Shown here: one piece after another, positions 1 to 7,835 of the stretch
Layout: the number at the start of each line of letters is the position of its first letter
Numbering within the stretch: the first letter of the stretch is position 1
From: Acidobacteriota bacterium
GTDB lineage: Bacteria; Acidobacteriota; Vicinamibacteria; Vicinamibacterales; SCN-69-37
Assembly: GCA_016716905.1 (NCBI GenBank)
Contig: JADJUS010000004.1
Location: forward strand, 1,870,999 to 1,934,998
Reading direction: 5' to 3'
DNA length: 64,000 nucleotides
Program-made: the position numbers and the translations under genes
Notes under the pieces: generated by a model
The model's input: the letters and a program-made list of their open reading frames with translations, nothing else
Database searches by the model: none
Told to the model about the DNA's origin: nothing

Positions 1-120
1 CACTGAGTGTTCGCCCTGATCAGGAAGAATCGTCGAACCGGGGAACGCTTCACGAATCAAATCGACCAGCAAGAGATAGTCGTCCTGTTTATCTTCGATA
101 ATAACTATCGTCATTGGCAT
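1..120 (-). CDS. Response regulator receiver domain, N-terminal fragment
   Basis: Only the first 40 residues lie in the window. They begin MPMTIVIIEDKQDDYLLL, the first beta strand of a CheY-like receiver domain followed by its acidic cluster (E-D and D-D). In the family these acidic residues help bind Mg2+ beside the phosphorylated Asp, which is off the window. The gene starts 9 bp after the stop of the small ORF at 130-390, so it is probably co-transcribed with the 1453-residue ATPase protein upstream. The output domain cannot be seen. A second ATG two codons later is an alternative start. Confidence 0.75.
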   Translation of the reverse strand, partial: MPMTIVIIEDKQDDYLLLVDLIREAFPGSTILPDQGEHSV

Positions 121-129
121 ACGCGATTC

Positions 130-390
130 TCAATCCAGCTCAAGCGGCCACACGTTATCAAACTCTACTGACGCGGAATATGTCATCCCAACATCTACCG
201 CCGCATCATGGCGGAAACGAATGTTGAACTGGTCGCACAGACGCTTTGCCAATTCCTGGCTTCTGCCAGTTCCTGCCGCCTTCCTGGGTCCTGCCGTGTC
301 GCTGAACTTAAGCTTCAGCGACGGGTTGGCGCCTATGCTTCCTAAAGCGAATTCCACTTTCAAGCTGTTTTTTTTGCCATGCCGACGCAT
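130..390 (-). CDS. Small protein resembling the C-terminal part of a histidine-kinase ATPase domain
   Basis: This 86-residue ORF overlaps the end of the 1453-residue gene by 83 bp and stops just before the response regulator. Its middle, FSDTAGPRKAAGTGRSQELA, followed by a G-M-T-Y-S segment, resembles the end of HATPase domains: Asp-x-x-Gly, a Gly-rich lid, an alpha helix and a closing strand with Gly-Thr/Met. It could be a separately translated ATPase lobe, a short partner of the large protein, or the stump of a degraded kinase. The start is uncertain because no clear ribosome site was found. The match is by eye only. Confidence 0.5.
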   Translation of the reverse strand: MRRHGKKNSLKVEFALGSIGANPSLKLKFSDTAGPRKAAGTGRSQELAKRLCDQFNIRFRHDAAVDVGMTYSASVEFDNVWPLELD

Positions 391-3300
391 GTCCCGCGAC
401 CAAAAGGTCGCAGAGCCTACTCACCACATCTCTCGGGAACGGCGCGACAACGAGCAAATGTTTGGTGCCTGGTTCACCGCGATCCCAGCTGACCTCGACG
501 TCTTCACCCTCTGCCGCTATCCGAGTAACGATCTCGAACGGCAGTGAAAAAAACCTCGGCAACATGACCTCAAGACTCAACTGTTCCTGCGACCTGAATT
601 CACGGGAAAGAACAACCTCCGTGGAGCGCACCAACGTCCGCCCCCGGAACGCTGACCACAGCTGCCCAAGACTCTCTGCCCCTGCTTGTCCTACAGCAGC
701 AGCAGTAAGCGTTGACAATGCACTCTCGAGTCGGCCGAGGTCAGTTTTGAGCGAAAACAACAATGTCGAGAGCGCTTCTATATGCTGCGGGGACTTCCGC
801 CTAGCCCAGTAGATCAGCCCCTCCACACCAGGTACCACCTCAGTGTAGGCAATGCGCATGGCGTCATTCAGTATCTGCCTTACCTCATCTCCGCGCCGTG
901 CGTCTCTCAAGGACGCGCGAGACTCTTGCCACGTTGTCACCCTGTTGAACGCTGCCAATCCTCGTCCGTGATACGACATGTGGGCGATGACAGTTAGAAG
1001 ATACTTACGAGCATCGTGGTCATTTGTAATGCTGGGCAGTACCAGCGAACGACTGAAGCTCCTGAGACTGGTGGCAAAATAATGCAAATTTGTCCCCGCA
1101 ACCGCGTCGACCTCGCGTGCTTGCGCGGCTACCACAGCGGGCTCACACGCGGTCCAGAGATCGGGCTCATTATTTAGCGCAAGGAGCAGGCTGATAGCCG
1201 TGACGGTAAGTACGCGACTAGAAGCTATCGAAGGCAGGACTGAAGGAAGGGCCTTGATCAGGCGGCGCTGAACAGCGAGAACGAATAGAGCGTCACTTCG
1301 TACCGACTCGTCCTCAACCTTCGACAACACGCGAGCCGCAAGTTCGGCTACGTCTCGCTGGACCTCGCTTCTAATTAACGGCGATGTCAGCAGCTCCGGC
1401 TCGGTCGCAAAGAGTACCACCAGCGACTGGTCTTCGGCCTTGCACCGGTGCAGAAGCGAATCCAGAAGCACCCCGATCACGCCAGCAGTGTGGTTTTGCA
1501 AGGCCAGCAAGTGTCTGATGGCGATTGCGTCTGCGGACAAAGGAGCCTGGCTTGAGGGCCCAACCGCGAATGGATGCTGCAGCCCGCCGGTATGCGACTC
1601 GCCGAGAATCAGCCGTTTCCGCAGTCTCTCGCCGAACGCACGGAGCTCGTCGTCGAGCTGGGACACCACTCGCACGACTCTCGTCACGTGTCTGTAGTAG
1701 CCCGTCCTGTCAAAGGCGTCAGATGACGGAACGGGGAGACGGAACAGCGGCACGAACGAGAATTGGACAAGAGCCGCACCGGAAGACACTTGGGAACACA
1801 ACTCTGAAAAGAACAACTCCTCAGTTGGCTCGAAGCGACTCACCAGAGGCACCACAATGACTTGACTCGGGCCGGGCGTTTTCCGCTGCCAGAGAGTGCG
1901 AAGCAAAAAGCGTCTCATCGACTCACCGGTTACAGTCGCATCGTCGAGATAGACGATGGTGCTGTGCTCCCACGTTACGCCCGCAGAACCGAAAAGACGG
2001 GACGGACGGACCTCGACCAGTCCTTCCAAATGGTCCAATCCTTGAACGCCTTCTTCATAGTCAAGACTCTGGTCCTGTGGCAACAGAAGGTGGAATATGC
2101 GTCCTATTGGAACGGAGTCCTGATCGTACGCCAAGCTTGCCACGGACTGAATTAGCCCCGTTGCGGCGGCAGTGACACGAGTGACAAATACTATGTCTCG
2201 GATCGTCGTTCCTTGCGTGACTAGCTGTGCGGCGATCTCAGCCCAACACCAAGCCGCCACTTTCGGAGTGTGTTCTCGAACAAGCGAAGCGGTGTCCAAG
2301 CTTAGGGCGTGAACTCGCTGTCCCAAATGATGAAGCCCATGTCGAAACAGCACCGGATGAGATCGAACGAACCGCTCCCGATCCGCGTTTACTCCAATGC
2401 TAAAACTCTGGGTCCACTTGTGGTCTACCGGTACGTTCGTTGCGGGATCAAGCGTCACAATTTTCGCATTACTTGAAGCAATATCCGTAGTGACCTCGCC
2501 GGGATCGAACGGCACAGAGACTAAGGCCCTTACGGCATGGCTCAGGCGACGCGGACCATGTTGGAGCTCCACAACTCCTATCGCCGCGAGGCAATTCTCG
2601 CCTCTGGTCATTGCGAGTGCGTCCAATCGTCTCCCGCCGCTGACTATATCGCTGAAGAGCACATGTGGCCTTTTCAGAGAATCGAGCGAGTCGTCTGAGA
2701 GTAGGCGAATCTCGAACGTCCGCTCCTGCTCCTGCAGCAGAACATGGGCGATGAAATACGCGGCCCGGGAAACGGCGACTATCTGAGGTTCTGGGCCTTT
2801 GGGTCGGTGGCGATCTAACTCTTGAACAAGAAGACGTCCCAAGGACGCGCACAAGAGCTCGTTGGAATGAAGGAGCCGAAGGACCGTAGCAAAGTTCCGG
2901 ACCAATCTTCCATGCTCAGTTCGGACGAGCGTGTTCTTGCGATGAAACACCCACTGGTCCCTATTTGAAGACTGCCATTGATCGAACGCTAGGCGGATCG
3001 TGCGCGCGAATACATCGTCGGGCACGAACGAGCCGAATGGAACTAACCGCAAGACGCCATCGGCAATTTTTAGATATGGGCCGTACGTAGAGCGTAGGTC
3101 ACGGGCATAGTCGGCTGTCCGATCAGCGCCGATCGGGCCAAACCCCGTGCGCTCGAGTTGTTCAAGGAGGGGTCGGGCGTGCTCTGGCACGGTGCCCGCG
3201 AATCTCCACGAAACCGTCTGGGAAACGGACTCAAGGATTCCAACGAGGCGCGGCATCCCCTCCTCCTCGTTTCCGGTAAGTCTAATCGCCTTCAGTTCGT

Positions 3301-4669
3301 CGTTGGCATCTACTGGAAGCCGTGCTCCTAGGACCACGGGAATTACATTCGGCGGAAGTCTCATAATTACGCTTCGCAGGGCCGCGCCTGTATCGAACGT
3401 TACGAACGGAGCGGCCACTGCCGCAACCTTTGGCAGGGGTTCAGGGCGGACTTCGGCCAATCGCATCGATGACAGCACCGAGTGGAATCGGAGGGGTGGA
3501 TGTTGGGTCGTCCCTGAAGTGTTACTTCGAGCGCCCTTCAATGGCCGCGCTGCAGGTACGATCGGAATCCGCAAGACGACACACGTTCCTGGGAACTCAC
3601 GGGCCCCTCGTAGTGGTGCGGTGAGGGCTAGTGCGCGGCCCCTTTGGAACATGTATCCCGTGCGGGCCTGTCCGGACCTGGCGATCAGGCCTCCATCAAG
3701 ACCCGCAGTGGCATTCAGCGCTCGGTGCAGCCCTCGCCAGTTAAGCTTCGCAATTTCGTCGGGGTGGTCCTCGGGCGCTTTGCGGGTCGAATTGTGCTCA
3801 AACGCCCACAATGCGATGTCATGGTGAATTCTCGCGCGGAGGGCTTCGGAGGCTGAGCTGCCGAGTGCTATGGGCTTGATATCCGCAAATCGCCCAGCGC
3901 TTGCGCGGGCGTATGAGCGCCAGAGTGTCGATGCGATGTTGTACCCACAGTCTGCGATGGCGAGCTCGAGCACCATTGCGCTCTCAATGTTCCGTAGCTC
4001 ATTCATCCATTGAAGTTCCTCGGAAGTAATGTAAGCGTCCTTCGGAAATATGCGACGCGCAGGAACCGGCGTCATCGTCAGAGCGCCAAAAGCGTACTTA
4101 GGCCTGCCGTCGCGATAAGCATGCTGCAGAATATTGAGGAGTGCCTCGGTAGCGACGCGTTGTGCGGCGGATGACACCTCTCGGGTGTTCTGCTGCCCAC
4201 GAGTGTGGAGCACTCGAAAGACTTGCTCCCCGACAAGACGGCCTATCCGTTCTGTGACTCCTGGGCCGTCAACCTCCAATCGCCACAACGCACCAGACGC
4301 ACCGTCCCGGTGCTCAACAGTGGCCAACGTCGGCGCGGCCCATGAATCAGTCTCAACCTGGTCTAACCTAAGTCCATCGACGATTTGATCTGCAAGCTTG
4401 CTGTCTCTCTGAATAGAGACCTCGAACGGAGCGACTTGCCTGAAGGCGCCAGCAAATGCTGCAAGAGACACCGCTCCCTCAGCGCTGGCGAAATCAAGCT
4501 CGGTAAGGACTACGCGAGGTATCCTCCTAGCCGGGACAATCTCCCAAGCCAAATGGTGCGCGTCCCCAGTCCCCGCCGCTGCCGGTCTAAAGAGCTGTCT
4601 CGGCAGAATCTGCTCGAACGACTGAAGTGTCAGACCGCCCCTGTGGAAATAGCTCTCGCTGGTCGGCAT
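308..4669 (-). CDS. 1453-residue protein with HATPase-like module and two phosphoribosyltransferase-like motifs
   Basis: I do not recognise a named family. Residues 170-245 carry a GHKL-like N box (ATEALLNILQHA, E175/N179/H183) and a G1-like AIADCGYNI (D240). Residues 325-370 end like an ATPase domain (TGYMFQRGR then GTCVVLRIPI). Two PRPP-loop-like motifs follow, HVLFSDIVSGGRR (about 669-681) and TIVYLDDATVTGESM (about 904-918), each preceded by alternating strands and helices as in type I phosphoribosyltransferases. The last 450 residues look mainly helical. No signal peptide or membrane segment was seen. GC is visibly lower than the neighbours (33 of 60 at 2281-2340 against 40 of 60 at 4861-4920), which suggests transfer. 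It leads an apparent operon with the small ATPase-tail ORF and a response regulator. Whether the ATPase or transferase sites are active is unknown. Confidence 0.8.
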   Translation of the reverse strand: MPTSESYFHRGGLTLQSFEQILPRQLFRPAAAGTGDAHHLAWEIVPARRIPRVVLTELDFASAEGAVSLAAFAGAFRQVAPFEVSIQRDSKLADQIVDGLRLDQVETDSWAAPTLATVEHRDGASGALWRLEVDGPGVTERIGRLVGEQVFRVLHTRGQQNTREVSSAAQRVATEALLNILQHAYRDGRPKYAFGALTMTPVPARRIFPKDAYITSEELQWMNELRNIESAMVLELAIADCGYNIASTLWRSYARASAGRFADIKPIALGSSASEALRARIHHDIALWAFEHNSTRKAPEDHPDEIAKLNWRGLHRALNATAGLDGGLIARSGQARTGYMFQRGRALALTAPLRGAREFPGTCVVLRIPIVPAARPLKGARSNTSGTTQHPPLRFHSVLSSMRLAEVRPEPLPKVAAVAAPFVTFDTGAALRSVIMRLPPNVIPVVLGARLPVDANDELKAIRLTGNEEEGMPRLVGILESVSQTVSWRFAGTVPEHARPLLEQLERTGFGPIGADRTADYARDLRSTYGPYLKIADGVLRLVPFGSFVPDDVFARTIRLAFDQWQSSNRDQWVFHRKNTLVRTEHGRLVRNFATVLRLLHSNELLCASLGRLLVQELDRHRPKGPEPQIVAVSRAAYFIAHVLLQEQERTFEIRLLSDDSLDSLKRPHVLFSDIVSGGRRLDALAMTRGENCLAAIGVVELQHGPRRLSHAVRALVSVPFDPGEVTTDIASSNAKIVTLDPATNVPVDHKWTQSFSIGVNADRERFVRSHPVLFRHGLHHLGQRVHALSLDTASLVREHTPKVAAWCWAEIAAQLVTQGTTIRDIVFVTRVTAAATGLIQSVASLAYDQDSVPIGRIFHLLLPQDQSLDYEEGVQGLDHLEGLVEVRPSRLFGSAGVTWEHSTIVYLDDATVTGESMRRFLLRTLWQRKTPGPSQVIVVPLVSRFEPTEELFFSELCSQVSSGAALVQFSFVPLFRLPVPSSDAFDRTGYYRHVTRVVRVVSQLDDELRAFGERLRKRLILGESHTGGLQHPFAVGPSSQAPLSADAIAIRHLLALQNHTAGVIGVLLDSLLHRCKAEDQSLVVLFATEPELLTSPLIRSEVQRDVAELAARVLSKVEDESVRSDALFVLAVQRRLIKALPSVLPSIASSRVLTVTAISLLLALNNEPDLWTACEPAVVAAQAREVDAVAGTNLHYFATSLRSFSRSLVLPSITNDHDARKYLLTVIAHMSYHGRGLAAFNRVTTWQESRASLRDARRGDEVRQILNDAMRIAYTEVVPGVEGLIYWARRKSPQHIEALSTLLFSLKTDLGRLESALSTLTAAAVGQAGAESLGQLWSAFRGRTLVRSTEVVLSREFRSQEQLSLEVMLPRFFSLPFEIVTRIAAEGEDVEVSWDRGEPGTKHLLVVAPFPRDVVSRLCDLLVAGHASAWQKKQLESGIRFRKHRRQPVAEA

Positions 4670-4679
4670 CGCGGGTCGG

Positions 4680-5789
4680 ATGTTACATGATCGTCTCTTG
4701 CAGGGCCTAACTCATGAGCCAACTTGGCCGACCACGACCGCCACGGTCCTCGAGCGGGCGATTTTCCGCGAAGGCATCAAGATGGTCGGGCCGGGCGCGA
4801 ACCCGGTCATCCTCATCCACGAAAAGAAGATCTCGTCGATGAAGGACCTCCTGCCCCTGCTCGAGCAGGTGGCGCGTGGTGGCCGTCCGCTCATCATCAT
4901 CGCGGAAGACGTGGATGGCGAAGCGCTGGCGACCCTCGTGGTCAACAAGCTGCGTGGCACGCTGCAGGTCGCGGCCGTCAAGGCCCCGGGCTTCGGTGAT
5001 CGCCGCAAGGCGATGCTCGAAGACATCGCGATTCTGACGGGTGGCCGCGCCATCACGGAAGACCTCGGCATCAAGCTCGAGAACATCAAGATCGAAGACC
5101 TCGGCAAGGCGAAGAAGGTCACGATTGACAAGGACAACACGACCATCGTTGAGGGCTCGGGCACGCAGGGCGCCATCGAAGGCCGCGTGAAACAGCTCCG
5201 CACGCAGGTCGAAGAGACCACGTCGGATTACGACCGCGAGAAGCTCCAGGAGCGCCTGGCGAAGCTCGTCGGCGGCGTGGCCGTCATCAAGGTTGGTGCC
5301 GCCACCGAAACCGAGATGAAGGAAAAGAAGGCGCGCGTCGAAGACGCGATGCATGCGACGAAGGCAGCCGTGGAAGAAGGCATTGTCCCCGGCGGCGGCG
5401 TTGCGCTGCTGAAGTGCGCCAAGGTGCTGGACGGTCTGAAGCTCGAGGGTGATCAGAAGGTGGGCGCGGACATCGTGCGTCGCGCCATCGAAGCCCCGAT
5501 GCGCTGGATCGCGACCAACGCGGGCGTCGAAGGCTCGATCATCGTGCAGAAGGTCAAGGAAGGTAAGAGCGACAACTTCGGCTACAACGCGGCGACCGAC
5601 GTCTACGAAGACATGGTCAAGGCCGGCGTCATCGACCCCACGAAGGTCGTGCGCTCCGCGCTGCAGAACGCGTCCTCGATCGCTTCCCTGCTGCTCACGA
5701 CCGAAGCCATGGTCTCGGAGATTCCTGAAGACAAGAAGGAAGCTCCGGCCGGCGGCGGCCCCGGCGGCGGCATGGGCGGGATGTACTAA
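4680..5789 (+). pseudogene. groEL: Chaperonin GroEL remnant: N-terminus missing and about 105 residues deleted internally
   Basis: The reading frame gives 369 residues where GroEL has about 545. From residue 43 onward it follows GroEL from the apical domain to the Gly/Met-rich tail GGGPGGGMGGMY, including KAPGFGDRRKAML and YDREKLQERLAKL. Residues 18-42 instead match the region around E. coli positions 89-112 (TTTATVL to GANP). At about base 4805 the sequence jumps to the equivalent of about position 219, so half the apical domain is gone. Everything before TTTATVL is unrelated sequence, and the catalytic Asp87 is absent. The ATG at 4680 lies 10 bp from the divergent start of the island gene, leaving no room for a normal groESL promoter. 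Such a product could not form a working ring. A second intact groEL is expected elsewhere. Confidence 0.85.
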
Positions 5790-5898
5790 GTCCCGCGTCC
5801 AGGGTCCTGAGTCGAGGGTCCTAAACGCAGGGCGTGACTTTAGCCGCGCCCATTGCAAGTACGTAGCTCGGCCTGTTCCTCAAGGCCGAGGAACACAC

Positions 5899-5939
5899 AA
5901 CGGGCCCGGTGGCATCAGCCGCCGGGCCCGTTTCTTTTT
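5899..5939 (+). terminator. Rho-independent terminator after groEL
   Basis: Two 15-base arms (5899-5913 and 5918-5932) pair through AACGGGCCCGG and its complement, with one G-U pair and a 4-base loop. A T-rich tract (TTTCTTTTT) follows at once. It sits 110 bp after the groEL stop and points the same way, which is the normal position for a groESL terminator. The rest of 5790-5898 holds only a GGGTCC-type repeat (5798-5820). Confidence 0.85.
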
Positions 5940-5986
5940 GTCGCGTTATCGCGGCGGAAGCGCCATTCGCCGCGATCCGGCACGCG

Positions 5987-7075
5987 TCACTTCGGTGGCC
6001 ACGGCTGAGACGGCAGCGGCTGAAAGCTCTGCTGCGCCACCGTTGCCAAGCGTTGGCGCAGCTCTCGATCGCGATCCGCGCTCGCGGGATGCGTGGAGAG
6101 GAACGCCGGCACCTGCCCTTCTGATTTCTGGCCCAGCGTGGCGAAGAACGCCGGCATGCCTGCTGGGTCTATCCCGGCGGCAACGAGCGCATCAAATCCG
6201 TGTTCGTCGGCTTCGCGCTCGTCGTCGCGCGAAAACTGAAGGCTGGTCAATTCGAGCGCTGCCTGCCCCGCCACAGTGCCGCCAAGGTCTCCCATCACGA
6301 ACGCCCACAGTCCCCGAAGGCCCATGTCCTTGATCACGCCTCGCAATGAGTGGCGGAGTTCCACGTGTTGCACTTCGTGCGCCAGCACGCCCGCCAGTTC
6401 TTCCGCACGCGAAGTCGCAGCGATGAGTCCGGTGTGAATAACGATGACACCACCGGGCAGGGCGAATGCATTCATCGAGTCGTCCTGTGCGATGTGCACC
6501 TCGTACGTGAATCTGGAGTCTCGTGTGAGTCTGGCAACAATCGATCGCGCCGCCTCGTACGCCGGCCCTTCGTCTTTGAAGATCAGACCACCACGCATCC
6601 CGTCGAACGCCGCCCGGCCCAGCGAGATTTCCTGCTGAACGGCAACCCGTCCGGCCACCCATCCGGCGATCCTGCTCGCGCTCATCACGAACAGAGCCAG
6701 CAGCAGAATTGGCAGCAGCAAAAATAGCGCGAGCACCGTGCGGCCGACAGTGCCCAGGACTCGCGCCTTGCGCTGACCTTCCTTGAGCGTCGCCGCCTGT
6801 GGTGTTCCTGCCAGCGCAGACGACGTGAGCAGCCGGCGAGCGGCCACCGGATCCAGGACGTGTGCAGCCCACGCGCCGTCGACGTCGTTCCAGGCGACCT
6901 CAACACCGGGCTTCTCAAAACCCACTTCGCGCAGCGTGATCTGGCTGAGCGGAGCCCTCTGGTGCCGTTCGCCGGCAAGAATCTCCGCGCCCGTGACCGA
7001 AATCGCCAGTGTGCCGCGCATCCCGGCGGGTGGAAGACCCGGACCGAAAATCAGCGCCTGAACGTTCTCTCCCAT
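5987..7075 (-). CDS. M48-family membrane metalloprotease
   Basis: The 362-residue protein has a small N-terminal beta-rich domain (1-75, like the DUF7092 domain of M48 proteins), a membrane segment (about 108-131) and an M48 peptidase domain. The zinc motif is HEVQH at 233-237. The third ligand is probably the Glu in DEREADEHGFD, and FLSTHPA near the end is a family signature. M48 proteases such as BepA and LoiP act in envelope quality control. This one is probably membrane-anchored with its catalytic domain outside the cytoplasm. It stands alone, convergent with the groEL remnant and divergent from the DUF305 gene. Confidence 0.9.
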   Translation of the reverse strand: MGENVQALIFGPGLPPAGMRGTLAISVTGAEILAGERHQRAPLSQITLREVGFEKPGVEVAWNDVDGAWAAHVLDPVAARRLLTSSALAGTPQAATLKEGQRKARVLGTVGRTVLALFLLLPILLLALFVMSASRIAGWVAGRVAVQQEISLGRAAFDGMRGGLIFKDEGPAYEAARSIVARLTRDSRFTYEVHIAQDDSMNAFALPGGVIVIHTGLIAATSRAEELAGVLAHEVQHVELRHSLRGVIKDMGLRGLWAFVMGDLGGTVAGQAALELTSLQFSRDDEREADEHGFDALVAAGIDPAGMPAFFATLGQKSEGQVPAFLSTHPASADRDRELRQRLATVAQQSFQPLPSQPWPPK

Positions 7076-7142
7076 GATCTCCTGCCGTTGAGAGTATTAT
7101 CTGGCGGTGCTGGGAGACGTGCCAGCCGTTGAGTGAATCAGG

Positions 7143-7835
7143 ATGACCACGACACTATCGATTTCGAGCTTTGCATTGATGGCGGCGGTGGGATTGGGCG
7201 CCTGCGGCCCAGCCCCAGATCCGGCCGCCGGCCAGACGGCTTCCGCTGGCCAGGCGCAGGCACCGGCGATTGTGCAGCCGGGCGCCCCGGGCCAGGCCTC
7301 GACCGTGGTGTCGAACGTCCCCAAATTCAGCGACAACAACTTCATCGACGCCGACGTGAAGTTCATGCAGGGGATGATCCACCATCACAGCCAGGCGCTC
7401 GTGATGGCGCGGATGATTCCCACCCATACAAAGACGCCGGAGCTGGCCTCGATGGGCCAGAAGATCCAGCTCTCGCAGGGCGGCGAGATCGAGGCCATGA
7501 CGGAATGGCTCACCGTCCGCAAACAAACGGTGCCGATGATGATGGCGGACGGTACGGTCATGGACCACGGGGACATGGCCCCGATGCCGGGCATGCTCAC
7601 GCCCGACCAGATGAAGAAGCTCGACGCCGCGCGTAACGCCACCTTCGATGAGCTGTTTCTCACCGGAATGATCCAACACCATAAGGGGGCGCTGAAGATG
7701 GTCGCCGACCTGCGCGAAGCCGGTGGAGGCAAGGAGCTGAACATCGGCGACTTTCTGAACGAAGTAGACAACGATCAGCGAATGGAAATCGTTCGCATGT
7801 ACGGACTCTTGGGGAGGCCAGTGGAATGGAAATGA
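7143..7835 (+). CDS. DUF305 family lipoprotein
   Basis: This 230-residue protein starts with a lipoprotein signal ending in a lipobox-like GLGAC, so it is probably membrane-tethered. Two DUF305-type repeats carry paired histidines: FMQGMIHHHSQALVMA near 76-91 and FLTGMIQHHKGALKM in the second half. A Met/His-rich stretch (PMMMADGTVMDHGDMAPMPGM, divided by a few residues) lies between them. Metal binding, possibly copper, is plausible from these His and Met residues, but the family has no settled function. It is translationally coupled to the LVIVD-type gene that follows, with a 10-bp overlap. Confidence 0.85.
   Translation: MTTTLSISSFALMAAVGLGACGPAPDPAAGQTASAGQAQAPAIVQPGAPGQASTVVSNVPKFSDNNFIDADVKFMQGMIHHHSQALVMARMIPTHTKTPELASMGQKIQLSQGGEIEAMTEWLTVRKQTVPMMMADGTVMDHGDMAPMPGMLTPDQMKKLDAARNATFDELFLTGMIQHHKGALKMVADLREAGGGKELNIGDFLNEVDNDQRMEIVRMYGLLGRPVEWK

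Noticed and set aside
1..4669. Detocs or CBASS system
   Set aside because: No nucleoside phosphorylase effector, nucleotidyltransferase or known effector domain was seen; only a response-regulator start and an ATPase-like protein are present.
4707..5858. A 383-residue open frame on the minus strand across groEL
   Set aside because: It mirrors the GroEL frame in high-GC DNA, is His/Asp/Leu-rich in an unnatural way and has no recognisable domain.
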